Shown in pieces: positions 1-7,451 of a DNA stretch of 18,557 nt. The stretch is taken from the NCBI GenBank assembly GCA_964456445.1, contig CAYWBI010000069.1, forward strand, positions 1 to 18,557, written 5' to 3'. The stretch comes from CAYWBI01 sp964456445 (GTDB lineage: Bacteria > Calditrichota > Calditrichia > Calditrichales > J004). The translations under genes were made by a program, and so were the position numbers. The notes under the pieces were generated by a model that searched no databases, was not told the DNA's origin, and saw nothing but the letters and a program-made list of their open reading frames with translations. The number at the start of each line of letters is the position of its first letter. Within the stretch, counting starts at the first letter, position 1.

Positions 1-131
1 TTCATGTTCATTAAAAGGCGTATTCTATTTCCACACAAAAACCAGTAGAGCCAAAGATTTAAATGCGCTACAATCTACGAATTGTTTAACGTGTTCAACC
101 CCTGGGCACTGGCAAGGGTGTAAAAAACGAT

Positions 132-160
132 TTGAACCGCATATTGTCCGCATGTAATTT
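132..160 (+). promoter_or_regulatory. Possible promoter upstream of rnhB
   Basis: A TTGAAC hexamer at 132-137 is followed, after exactly 17 bases, by TAATTT at 155-160. This fits a loose sigma-70 layout (4 of 6 matches at -35, 3 of 6 at -10). The same bases also resemble the FCB pattern, with TTTG at 131-134 and TAnnTTT at 155-161. The predicted start near 167 would leave a leader of about 26 bases before rnhB, which has no clear Shine-Dalgarno sequence. The remaining bases 1-131 show no gene I can support. This is position and motif inference only. Confidence 0.3.
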
Positions 161-192
161 TTACTCGTTTAACCCAAAGTTGAAAGTAGTCT

Positions 193-861
193 ATGACATC
201 GAACTATGACCGGCAATTATGGGACAAAGGCATCGCCCGTTTATGCGGTATTGATGAAGTGGGGCGTGGGCCATTCGCCGGGCCGGTGGTGGCCGCTGCG
301 GTGATACTGGACCCATACAAGCGTGTCAATGGTTTGGATGATTCCAAAAAACTGACTGCTGCACGTCGTGAACTACTGGCGCCGCGTATTCGGGCAAGGG
401 CTTTGGATTGGGCCATCGGTGAAGCCTCCGTGGAAGAAATCGATAAATTGAACATTGTGCGGGCCACTTTTCTTGCCATGCAACGGGCGTTGAGCGGGCT
501 CAAAGCTCCGCCTGGATTTATTCTGATCGATGGCCGCGATAACCCGACGCTTTTTTATAAAGACAGACCGGTCACCATTAAAAGCCGGGCCTTGATCAAG
601 GGTGATACCCTGTCTCGTTCCATCGCCGCCGCGTCGATCATAGCCAAGGTGTTTCGTGATGAATTGATGGCGCACTATGCAGAGAGCTATCCGCAGTATG
701 GCTTTGATCATCACAAAGGTTATGGCACAAAAATGCATTGCGAAGCCCTTTTACAACACGGGCCGTGTCCCTTGCATCGGCGGAGTTTCACACGAAAGCT
801 GTTCGAACGTAATGGTCAAACAGGACTTTTTAATAAAAATGAAGATATCTACAAGAGCTGA
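193..861 (+). CDS. rnhB: Ribonuclease HII
   Basis: RNase HII cuts the RNA strand of RNA-DNA hybrids in the cytoplasm and starts removal of ribonucleotides misincorporated in DNA. The 222-residue product has the usual family length. The N-terminal block GIDEVGRGPFAGPVVAAA (residues 19-36) supplies the first acidic pair, Asp21 and Glu22. The IDGRD block supplies Asp113, and the IKGD block Asp138. The SIAAASIIAKVFRD helix and the KGYGT..H segment further on are also family hallmarks. Asp113 and Asp138 are 25 residues apart, about seven more than I recall for the E. coli enzyme, so this loop is slightly long. The ATG at 193 is chosen because the conserved block begins 18 residues later; no good ribosome binding site precedes it. 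aroK follows after 97 bases with no clear terminator, so co-transcription is possible. Confidence 0.96.
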   Translation: MTSNYDRQLWDKGIARLCGIDEVGRGPFAGPVVAAAVILDPYKRVNGLDDSKKLTAARRELLAPRIRARALDWAIGEASVEEIDKLNIVRATFLAMQRALSGLKAPPGFILIDGRDNPTLFYKDRPVTIKSRALIKGDTLSRSIAAASIIAKVFRDELMAHYAESYPQYGFDHHKGYGTKMHCEALLQHGPCPLHRRSFTRKLFERNGQTGLFNKNEDIYKS

Positions 862-958
862 GTTTGTGTTTATGGATGCAATTTATATGGATACTGTTGC
901 AATGGATGGTTCCTTTTTGTAGCGTTGTTATTTATTAATACTTATTTATGGAAACAGC

Positions 959-1498
959 TTGAACATAGTCAATCAACATGTATTTATAAACGGGTTTATG
1001 GGGGCTGGGAAAAGCCGTGTGGCGCCGCTTGTTGCCAGCGCGCTAAATTGCCCGCTTTTTGACACGGACAAAATCATTGAGTATCGTACGGCAAAATCCG
1101 TGAATGAAATATTCTCACATCAGGGCGAGGCGGTGTTTCGTGAGATGGAGTTGATGCTGATACGCGAACTCACGGCAGGCGTCCCGGCGGTGATTTCACT
1201 TGGCGGTGGCACACTTACCACACCCGCGGTTCGAAAAATTGTAAGGTCTAGCGGGATAACCGTATATTTACGCAGCGCCCCGGAAGATATCTACAAACGG
1301 GTTAAGCATCGTGATAGACGGCCATTGTTACGAACCGAGCGTGATGCCGATTTTGAAGAAAACCTGATGGAAAAAATACATCGGTTGTTGACCGAGCGCA
1401 AAGAAATTTATGAAGATGCGGATATTATTATTGAACGTGACGGTTTGGAAGCGGAGGCCGTTGCCGGTTTGATTTTAAATCGCCTCCAGACAGACTGA
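959..1498 (+). CDS. aroK: Shikimate kinase
   Basis: The enzyme phosphorylates shikimate to shikimate 3-phosphate with ATP, the fifth step of the shikimate pathway. The 179-residue product has the P-loop GFMGAGKS at residues 12-19, and the FDTD segment with Asp37 at the position that binds shikimate in the family. FREME supplies the conserved Arg, SLGGGT the glycine-rich loop, and RRPLL lies in the lid. The start appears to be TTG at 959: the ATG at 948 is out of frame and ends within four codons, and starting at the next in-frame ATG would cut into the P-loop. The ribosome binding site is weak. aroB and aroQ lie downstream, but a 289-base gap with a hairpin and T-run separates aroK from them. 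Its partner rnhB is 97 bases upstream. Function is secure; the start is less so. Confidence 0.95.
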   Translation: MNIVNQHVFINGFMGAGKSRVAPLVASALNCPLFDTDKIIEYRTAKSVNEIFSHQGEAVFREMELMLIRELTAGVPAVISLGGGTLTTPAVRKIVRSSGITVYLRSAPEDIYKRVKHRDRRPLLRTERDADFEENLMEKIHRLLTERKEIYEDADIIIERDGLEAEAVAGLILNRLQTD

Positions 1499-1557
1499 GG
1501 GCCGGAGATTAATTAAAATGAATTATTTAGATTCAACGGATTTGGAGATTCGATAAT

Positions 1558-1600
1558 AGAAGTTTAAGCGCCTTCGGCTAAAATAGCTTCTAATTTTTTT
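1558..1600 (+). terminator. Terminator-like hairpin after aroK
   Basis: AGAAG at 1558-1562 pairs with CTTCT at 1587-1591. Inside, TTTA plus GC pairs with GC plus TAAA around a GCCTTCG loop, with one bulged A and a few unpaired bases. A run of seven T follows at 1594-1600. The stem is interrupted and AT-rich, so efficiency is uncertain. It lies 60 bases after the aroK stop and would end the rnhB-aroK transcript. Confidence 0.45.
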
Positions 1601-1787
1601 CAGTGTTTCTTGTTCGTGAATCCGGAGCAGGGCCCCGCATATCCGCGTGTCTGTCTTCGTGGCAACAATGATTCGGTAAAATGTATTAAGCTGATCAGGA
1701 AAAAGCAATTTCACACCAATCAGGCCCTATGCTGATTAAGCATAAAGACTTTAAAGTATATGAAACCGCATTGACAATGGAAATAAT

Positions 1788-2897
1788 ATGAAAACGATAA
1801 CTGTTGATCTTGGCAAACGCGCCTATCCGATACTTATCGGTAATGGGTTGTGGGATATACTGCCCGATTTCTTCGCACAACATGCACCGGCCGGTCAGTA
1901 TGCCATTGTTAGTCATCCGGCAATTTATGAAAGATACGGCAAACCCCTGGCTGCATTATTAAGCAAATCGGCCGACGTCTCCATCCTGCTGGTACCCGAC
2001 GGCGAGCCATCTAAATCTTTGCAAAACCTGAACGAACTCTATACCTCACTCCTGGAAAACCGTTTTGAACGTAGCGGGGTAATTATTGCCCTGGGCGGTG
2101 GTGTAATTGGCGATTTGGCCGGATTTTTGGCGGCAACATTTTTACGCGGCGTGCGCTTGGTACAAATGCCCACATCGCTTCTGGCCCAGGTGGATAGCAG
2201 TATAGGCGGTAAAACAGGGATAAACCATCCACTTGGTAAAAACCTGATCGGCGCCTTTAAGCAGCCCCGGGCTGTAATCAGCGACGTGGGCTTTCTTAAA
2301 TCACTTCCACATGCGGAAATTCGTTCGGCTTTGGGCGAAGTGATAAAATATGGTTTTATCGGCGATCCTGTCTTATTTGAATATCTTGAAACGCACCTTG
2401 ATCAGGCATTGGCCGGCAGTCCCGATGTTTTACAACATCTGGTGGAAATCTCCGCTGCACAGAAAGCCCGGGTTGTAGCCGAAGATGAGCGGGAAGGCGG
2501 TTTGCGTATGATCCTTAACTTTGGCCATACCTTTGGTCATGCCCTTGAAAATGAATATGGTTATGGCGTTTTGAAACATGGTGAAGCCGTGATACTCGGT
2601 ATGCAATGTGCCCTTGAATATGGCCGTTTAAGCGGAATTACGGATGAAGATGTTTGTGCTTGTGGCCAGGCGCTGTTGCAACGCATCCCGATCAGTTATG
2701 ATATACAAAAAATCGATGCACGGATTTTATATGGTCATATGGCGTTGGATAAAAAGGTACATGATAAAAACATCCGGCTCATCCTGCTGGAGTCATTGGG
2801 GAAAGTTAAAATTATTGAAAATGCTCAGGAGAAATTAGTCCTGCAAGTGTTTGATCTGTTAAAGAAGGCGGCGCAATATGAAAATTCTAATCCTTAA
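1788..2897 (+). CDS. aroB: 3-dehydroquinate synthase
   Basis: AroB converts DAHP to 3-dehydroquinate, the second step of the shikimate pathway, using NAD+ and a divalent metal (zinc in well-studied members). The 369-residue length is normal. The NAD-binding block GGGVIGDLAG is at residues 103-112, followed by the PTSLLAQVDSSIGGKTGIN substrate and nucleotide segment and NLIGAFKQP. Metal ligands are expected in GEVIKYG (Glu), HTFGHALE (247-254) and KHGEAV (His). All these motifs are intact. The start ATG has a modest GGAAAT sequence nearby. Its last 20 bases overlap the start of aroQ in another frame, so the two are translationally close. The 289-base gap upstream suggests its own promoter, though I cannot identify one confidently. 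Confidence 0.97.
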   Translation: MKTITVDLGKRAYPILIGNGLWDILPDFFAQHAPAGQYAIVSHPAIYERYGKPLAALLSKSADVSILLVPDGEPSKSLQNLNELYTSLLENRFERSGVIIALGGGVIGDLAGFLAATFLRGVRLVQMPTSLLAQVDSSIGGKTGINHPLGKNLIGAFKQPRAVISDVGFLKSLPHAEIRSALGEVIKYGFIGDPVLFEYLETHLDQALAGSPDVLQHLVEISAAQKARVVAEDEREGGLRMILNFGHTFGHALENEYGYGVLKHGEAVILGMQCALEYGRLSGITDEDVCACGQALLQRIPISYDIQKIDARILYGHMALDKKVHDKNIRLILLESLGKVKIIENAQEKLVLQVFDLLKKAAQYENSNP

Positions 2898-3312
2898 CGG
2901 CCCGAATTTAAATCTGCTTGGCATGCGTGAACCGGATGTTTATGGGAGCCAAACACTGGAGGACTTAAATATCTATATCCGTGATTATTTTAAGAAAACG
3001 GAACTTGAGTTTGTTCAGAGCAATCATGAAGGAGAGCTGATTGATCAAATCCATAAGGCCGACGGCGCTTATGAAGGGATCGTTCTCAATGCCGGGGCTT
3101 TAACTCATTATTCTTATGCCATTCGTGACGCAATTGTCGCCGTATCGGTTCCCGTGATGGAAGTCCATCTGAGCAATGTGGCCGCGAGGGAGGATTTTCG
3201 CCGGAACTCGGTTATTGCCCCCGTGGTGCAAGGCAGTATTTCCGGTTTGGGCGCCTATGGGTACGTGCTTGCCGTACGGGCTTTGGCCCATCAGGCCATC
3301 CATAAAGGATAA
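2878..3312 (+). CDS. aroQ: 3-dehydroquinate dehydratase, type II
   Basis: This enzyme removes water from 3-dehydroquinate to give 3-dehydroshikimate, the step after AroB. Type II enzymes are small and form dodecamers; the 144-residue length fits. The sequence opens with LNGPNLNLLGMREPDVYG, which contains Asn10, Arg17 and the catalytic Tyr22. QSNHEGELID, NAGALTHYSYAIRDA and EVHLSN (His97) follow, then the REDFRR and SGLGAYGY segments. All key residues are present. The ATG at 2878 sits inside the end of aroB and has a good AAGAAGG ribosome binding site about 10 bases upstream, which decides the start and suggests coupling to aroB. The flippase gene begins 5 bases after its stop. Confidence 0.97.
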   Translation: MKILILNGPNLNLLGMREPDVYGSQTLEDLNIYIRDYFKKTELEFVQSNHEGELIDQIHKADGAYEGIVLNAGALTHYSYAIRDAIVAVSVPVMEVHLSNVAAREDFRRNSVIAPVVQGSISGLGAYGYVLAVRALAHQAIHKG

Positions 3313-3317
3313 ACCGC

Positions 3318-4790
3318 GTGTCCATAAAAGAACAAATCCAAAACCTGACAAAACATTCCTTTATCTATACGCTGAGCACCTTTATACAACGGACGCTCGG
3401 TCTGATAATGACGCCCATCTATACCAGTTCCATTTATTTCCCCACACGTGGCCAGTATGGCGAGTATAATCTTGTATATGTTTTTATTGCTTTTATGAAC
3501 GTAATCTATCTGTATGGCATGGATGCGGCCTTTATGCGTTTTTATTACCTCGGTGGGTACGGCAGGAAAGACGTCTATAAAACGGTGTTCAGTGTTGTTG
3601 GCTTAACCGCCATTGTCTGGACGGCGCTGATATTGTTTTTTAACCAATCACTATCGGCTATGATATTTAATTCGCCCGGTTTTGGCCGGTATGTAAAGTT
3701 GGCCGCCCTGGTGCTTCTGCTGGACACCTTTAGTAATTTACCCTATCTCATCCTGCGTGTGGAAGAACGTTCGGTGGCCTATTCATCCATCCGCATTTTT
3801 CGGTTCATAACCGAATTATTGCTGGATATTTTATTTGTTGTATATTTGCGCAAAGGGCTGATCGGTATTCTTTATGCCAATATCATCGCCTCGTTTTTGA
3901 ACGTATTGGTCATGGCGCCCATACAGTGGCCCTACTTAAAGGGGCGCTTCAGTAAACAGGCCCTGAGGGAATTACTGGTCTTTAGTCTGCCGATGATACC
4001 CAATGCGGTGGCGTATCTCGTGGTGGAGGCCAGCGATAAGTTTGTAATCAGCCGGGTGCTGGATAACGATGCGGTTGGGCTGTATTCTGCCAACTATAAA
4101 TTTGGCGCTATTTTTCTTTTATTGGTCACGGCCTTCCGCACGGCCTGGCAGCCCTTTTTTCTTAAGTTGGCAGAGGCGCCGGATGCGAAAAAAATATATG
4201 CCCGGGTATTGACGTATTTTGCCCTGCTTGGCGTTTTGGTTGTAACTACCGTTGGCTATTTTATCGATGATCTGGTCCGATTGCCCCTGCCTTTTAATTT
4301 AACCCTGATGGGCAATGCCTATTGGCAGGCAACAAATATTATCCCGATAATCCTCAGCGCATATCTATTTTATGGGCTTTATGTGAATTTTACCGTAGGG
4401 ATTTTTATCGTAAAAAAAACACGTCTAATGTTTCTTTTTACGGGCGCCGCAGCAATTGTAAATATAATTTTTAATTATACGTTTCTACCGGTTTGGGGTA
4501 TAATGGGCGCCGCTATCGCCACCTTAATCAGTTATTTCATAATGGCGGTATTGTTGTTCTGGGCAAATCAGCGCATCTATCCCATTGCTTATGAATATGG
4601 CCGGTTGGGGATAATATTGACCGTTTGGGCCGCTTACTTGGCGGTGTTTTATATTTTTCATCCGGATTTAGTACTGCGGATTTTATTGGTATTCTCCATG
4701 CCCGCGTTGTTTTGGTTGAGCGGTTTCTTAAACGCGAGGGAAATAGCCGCAATTAGAAATATGTTTAAACAAGCAAACTCCGGGAAATAA
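3318..4790 (+). CDS. Polysaccharide biosynthesis flippase (Wzx/MATE-like)
   Basis: This is a predicted inner-membrane transporter of the polysaccharide transporter branch of the MOP exporter superfamily, whose members flip lipid-linked sugars across the membrane. The 490-residue product is almost entirely hydrophobic helices, about 12 to 14 by eye. It opens with the amphipathic helix SIKEQIQNLTKHSFIYTLSTF, typical of the N-terminus of Wzx and O-antigen flippases, then YGMDAAFMRFYY, a common segment in this family. The middle SLPMIPNAVAYLVVEASDKFVI is the hallmark of the second half. The start is GTG at 3318, with AAAGGAT (partly inside the aroQ end) as ribosome binding site. It lies 5 bases after aroQ and 2 before lpxK, so it is operonic. 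No glycosyltransferases accompany it here, so the substrate cannot be inferred. Lipid II flippase (MurJ) is a less likely alternative. Confidence 0.85.
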   Translation: MSIKEQIQNLTKHSFIYTLSTFIQRTLGLIMTPIYTSSIYFPTRGQYGEYNLVYVFIAFMNVIYLYGMDAAFMRFYYLGGYGRKDVYKTVFSVVGLTAIVWTALILFFNQSLSAMIFNSPGFGRYVKLAALVLLLDTFSNLPYLILRVEERSVAYSSIRIFRFITELLLDILFVVYLRKGLIGILYANIIASFLNVLVMAPIQWPYLKGRFSKQALRELLVFSLPMIPNAVAYLVVEASDKFVISRVLDNDAVGLYSANYKFGAIFLLLVTAFRTAWQPFFLKLAEAPDAKKIYARVLTYFALLGVLVVTTVGYFIDDLVRLPLPFNLTLMGNAYWQATNIIPIILSAYLFYGLYVNFTVGIFIVKKTRLMFLFTGAAAIVNIIFNYTFLPVWGIMGAAIATLISYFIMAVLLFWANQRIYPIAYEYGRLGIILTVWAAYLAVFYIFHPDLVLRILLVFSMPALFWLSGFLNAREIAAIRNMFKQANSGK

Positions 4791-4792
4791 CC

Positions 4793-5824
4793 ATGCTTTT
4801 CTTTCGATTGCTGCTTCTGCCCCTGTCCCTTTTGTATGGATTGTTGATGCAACTACGTAATCTTCTTTATGATATGGGGGGGTTCAGTTCACGATCGTTC
4901 GACTGTCCTGTGATTTCTATAGGTAACCTGACAGCAGGGGGCAGTGGAAAAACACCGTTTACGATATACCTCGCACAAAAAATGCAACAGGCAGGCTATA
5001 AACCGGCCGTGGTCAGCCGGGGATATGGGCGAAAATCTCAGGGGGTGTTTGTTGTAAGCGACGGGCAAAATATTCAAAGTGATGTACGTTTGGCAGGCGA
5101 TGAACCTTTGTTGATTGCCCGCTCCGTTCCGGGCATCGTTGTGGTGGTTGGCGAAGAACGGTCCGTGGCCATCGAAAAAGCTATACAGTTGGCAAATGTA
5201 GATTTAATTTTGATGGATGATGGATTTCAGCATCGCTCGGTGCGGCGTGATGTAGATATTCTGCTGCGTGCCTGGCCGGTGCGCTTTATACAAAGATTTG
5301 TTTTGCCTGCCGGGGACCTGCGGGAGTTTGCCTTTAACCGCAGCCGGGCGGATATTGTTATTGATACAAGCTATACGGATCTGCCTGCTCAAAGCGAAAA
5401 TGACGGCGCCTGCCAATTTACAACCGGTATGGTGCTGGACCTCCAGGGAAACCCCGTAGGAAAATTAACGGATTTTGCCGGTCGGAAGGTGGCGGCTTTT
5501 TGCGGTATCGCCCATCCCGATAATTTTAAACAGAGTTTACGCAATGCAGGATTGAAAGTTTTCCATTTTAGAGCGCTCGCCGATCACGCCGCCATAACGC
5601 CGGATTTTATAAAGCAACTGATTGCCTATTCCGCTGAACAACGCCTGGACACCGTGTTTTGCACGGCGAAAGACTGGGTTAAGATTGCTGGGAACACAAT
5701 GATCCAAAACCAGTTTGCCAATGCGGGGATAAGCTGTTGGCATACGCAGGTGGATGTCTTTCTAAATAATGAAAAAAATATATTGAAAAATATTAGAATG
5801 AATATTGACTCAACAAACTTATAG
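4793..5824 (+). CDS. lpxK: Tetraacyldisaccharide 4'-kinase (lipid A kinase)
   Basis: LpxK adds the 4'-phosphate to the tetraacyl disaccharide to make lipid IVA at the cytoplasmic face of the inner membrane. The 343-residue protein is of family length. It begins with a hydrophobic anchor (residues 1-25). The P-loop GNLTAGGSGKT is at 44-54, VVSRGYGRKS follows, and DDGFQHR is at 142-148; these are the main family signatures. The C-terminal half has the usual HPDNFKQSLRNAGL and FCTAKDWVKI segments. The ATG is only 2 bases after the flippase stop, with CGGGAAA as ribosome binding site inside the preceding gene. The last codons overlap a strong candidate promoter for the tRNA gene beyond. Presence of lpxK shows a lipid A outer membrane. 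Confidence 0.95.
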   Translation: MLFFRLLLLPLSLLYGLLMQLRNLLYDMGGFSSRSFDCPVISIGNLTAGGSGKTPFTIYLAQKMQQAGYKPAVVSRGYGRKSQGVFVVSDGQNIQSDVRLAGDEPLLIARSVPGIVVVVGEERSVAIEKAIQLANVDLILMDDGFQHRSVRRDVDILLRAWPVRFIQRFVLPAGDLREFAFNRSRADIVIDTSYTDLPAQSENDGACQFTTGMVLDLQGNPVGKLTDFAGRKVAAFCGIAHPDNFKQSLRNAGLKVFHFRALADHAAITPDFIKQLIAYSAEQRLDTVFCTAKDWVKIAGNTMIQNQFANAGISCWHTQVDVFLNNEKNILKNIRMNIDSTNL

Positions 5825-5835
5825 CCGTATATTTG
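5805..5835 (+). promoter_or_regulatory. Strong candidate promoter for tRNA-fMet
   Basis: TTGACT at 5805-5810 and TATATT at 5828-5833 are separated by exactly 17 bases, which is close to the sigma-70 consensus. The -10 region extends to TATATTTG, an exact match to the TAnnTTTG element known from Bacteroidota. Transcription would start near 5840, leaving about 9 bases before the tRNA. It overlaps the lpxK stop codon, and only 24 bases separate lpxK from the tRNA, so no other site is available nearby. Confidence 0.65.
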
Positions 5836-5848
5836 TTTTCTCAATGAT

Positions 5849-5922
<74 letters not shown>

Positions 5923-5927
5923 CTATC

Positions 5928-5953
5928 GGCGGTCTTAATCGGCCGCCTTTTTT
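5928..5953 (+). terminator. Intrinsic terminator between the two tRNA genes
   Basis: GGCGGTC at 5928-5934 pairs with GGCCGCC at 5941-5947 (seven pairs, one of them T-G) around a six-base TTAATC loop. Six T follow directly at 5948-5953. This is a textbook intrinsic terminator. The next tRNA begins only 2 bases after the T-run, so that tRNA and tilS downstream must rely on read-through or on a start site hidden inside the tRNA or hairpin. Confidence 0.8.
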
Positions 5954-5955
5954 AT

Positions 5956-6029
5956 GGCGGTGTAGCTCAGCTGGTTAGAGCATCGGAATCATAATCCGAG
6001 TGTCCGGGGTTCGAATCCCTGCACCGCTA
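5956..6029 (+). tRNA. tRNA with anticodon CAT, probably elongator tRNA-Met
   Basis: A 74-base cloverleaf without encoded CCA. Acceptor GGCGGTG (5956-5962) pairs with CACCGCT (6022-6028), ending in a G1-U72 wobble, and the discriminator is A6029. The anticodon stem TCGGA/TCCGA (5983-5987 and 5995-5999) encloses ATCATAA, with CAT at 5990-5992. The T arm is CGGGG, TTCGAAT, CCCTG. It lacks the initiator's GGG/CCC stem and C1 mismatch. A CAT anticodon could also mark tRNA-Ile2, the TilS substrate, but the acceptor pairs G4-C69 and G5-C68 differ from the C4-G69 and C5-G68 pairs that favour TilS in E. coli. The sequence resembles elongator tRNA-Met genes I recall from Bacteroidota. The tilS start codon is 27 bases downstream. 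Confidence 0.82.
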
Positions 6030-6056
6030 CACTTTTTCCCTTCCGGGGGTCGTGTC

Positions 6057-7451
6057 ATGATTCCAGGTTCATTACTGCAAAATAAGTTTATCCCTTTTCA
6101 ATCAATCGTCACAGACTTTATCACATCCAACAAGCTCATAGCCGATAGCAAAATCCTTATTGTCGCTGTAAGTGGCGGTCGTGATTCGATGGCCCTGCTT
6201 TATTGTCTTCGGCAAATATATTCTAAAAGCCCGCTTGTTGTGCGGGCCTTCCATATAAACCATGGTCTGCGCGGTCAGGAATCTAGTGCCGATGCAAAAT
6301 TGGTTGAGGAATTTTGCCAGGCAAATGGGATATTATATGATATTGAATCTTTGTCCGGTTTTACACCGGACAGTCCCGAAGAGAAATTGCGCAATGCACG
6401 TTATGCGCTTTTTGAAACCATGCTGGATAGATATCCCTCGGCGAAATTAGCGACGGCACATCATTTGAATGATCAGATAGAAACCTATCTGATGCGTTTG
6501 TTTATGGGCAGCGGGGTAAAAGGTCTGACGGGAATTCCACTAAAGAGGGACCGTTATATCCGCCCTTTTTTATGTGTGGACCGCCGGCAAATATCGGACT
6601 ATTGCACCAGGCATGGCATTCCTTATCGTGAAGATAAATCCAACAAAGACCCGGCTAAAATGCGCAACCGTATCCGTCATGAAATAATTCCCGTCCTCGA
6701 AACGTTGTGGGGGAGGGACATGATAAAATCTTTTGAACAAAGCCGGAAAAAAATGGCACGGTTGTACCAGAGTTATCAAACCGCCACAACGCCAATCTTT
6801 AAAAAAATGCTAAAGCAGGATGATAACGGTTATTATAGTTCATGCAATGCCTTTTTACGATTGGACGAAGTACAGCAATCGGGCTTTCTGGACTATTGTT
6901 TTTTTACAATTTATCACTTAACTTTGCCCTTTACGATTAACCGGTTGAATGCGCTCGTTAAATTTATCGGTACGGCGGCCAGCGGTTCAATTTTCCCTGT
7001 GTCGAATTCTCAGTGGATTTTAAAGGACCGAACAAAGTTTTATTTTACAAATAATGCCCGAAAACAAACCGAACCCACGAAACTTTTTATAGATCGCCCC
7101 GTTGATGTTGGGAAGCATCAAATAAGTCTAACAATAGTTGACGCCATTCAATACTCTGCAAATCCGAACAGCGAATATATTTGTGGGGATAAAATCAACT
7201 TGCCTTTGAGCATACGCTTCTGGCAGAAAGGCGATTGGTTTATACCCTTCGGGCAATCGGGCAAACAAAAATTAAGCGATTATTTTATAAACAATAAATT
7301 AAATGTGATTCAGAAAAAACGTGTGGCGCTCATTGTAAATGGCGATGAAATAGTGTGGCTTGCCGGGATGCGGCTCGATGCCCGTTACAAAGTGGACAAA
7401 AACTGCAAAACCGTTTATATGCTCAAAATAGGTAAAAGAGATAAATGTTAA
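6057..7451 (+). CDS. tilS: tRNA(Ile)-lysidine synthase
   Basis: TilS attaches lysine to C34 of the CAU anticodon of tRNA-Ile2 so that it reads AUA as isoleucine. From the ATG at 6057 the product has 464 residues, typical of the long form. The PP-loop SGGRDS is at residues 39-44. HINHGLRG, the HHLNDQIET.LMRL segment, GSGVKGLTGI and RNRIRHEIIP are N-domain signatures. The C-terminal part has RFWQKGDWFIPFG, KLSDYFINNK and VWLAGMRLDARYKV, the tRNA-binding TilS C domain. The open frame continues upstream to 6000, inside the tRNA, but those codons encode tRNA sequence. The ATG at 6057 has a GGGGGT ribosome binding site six bases upstream. That site could partly pair with CCC at 6038-6040. It overlaps hpt by 7 bases. 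Confidence 0.95.
   Translation: MIPGSLLQNKFIPFQSIVTDFITSNKLIADSKILIVAVSGGRDSMALLYCLRQIYSKSPLVVRAFHINHGLRGQESSADAKLVEEFCQANGILYDIESLSGFTPDSPEEKLRNARYALFETMLDRYPSAKLATAHHLNDQIETYLMRLFMGSGVKGLTGIPLKRDRYIRPFLCVDRRQISDYCTRHGIPYREDKSNKDPAKMRNRIRHEIIPVLETLWGRDMIKSFEQSRKKMARLYQSYQTATTPIFKKMLKQDDNGYYSSCNAFLRLDEVQQSGFLDYCFFTIYHLTLPFTINRLNALVKFIGTAASGSIFPVSNSQWILKDRTKFYFTNNARKQTEPTKLFIDRPVDVGKHQISLTIVDAIQYSANPNSEYICGDKINLPLSIRFWQKGDWFIPFGQSGKQKLSDYFINNKLNVIQKKRVALIVNGDEIVWLAGMRLDARYKVDKNCKTVYMLKIGKRDKC

Noticed and set aside
2..157. A frame open from the window edge to a TAA at 155-157, with a Cys-rich end (CLTC...GHWQGC).
   Set aside because: About 51 codons, no recognised family, and an overlapping frame of similar length is open on the minus strand (154 to about 27). 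Not enough to call the end of an upstream gene, though it remains possible.
841..1301. GAAGATATCTACAA present both at the end of rnhB and inside aroK.
   Set aside because: Both encode EDIYK in a normal protein context with no further similarity around them; chance repeat.
1523..1714. Minus-strand frame of 63 codons starting with GTG in the aroK-aroB gap.
   Set aside because: No ribosome binding site of note, no family resemblance, and the hairpin with T-run lies inside it. Treated as a chance frame.
6000..6056. N-terminal extension of the tilS frame reaching into the tRNA gene.
   Set aside because: The codons are tRNA sequence; the ATG at 6057 has its own ribosome binding site and the PP-loop follows at the expected distance.
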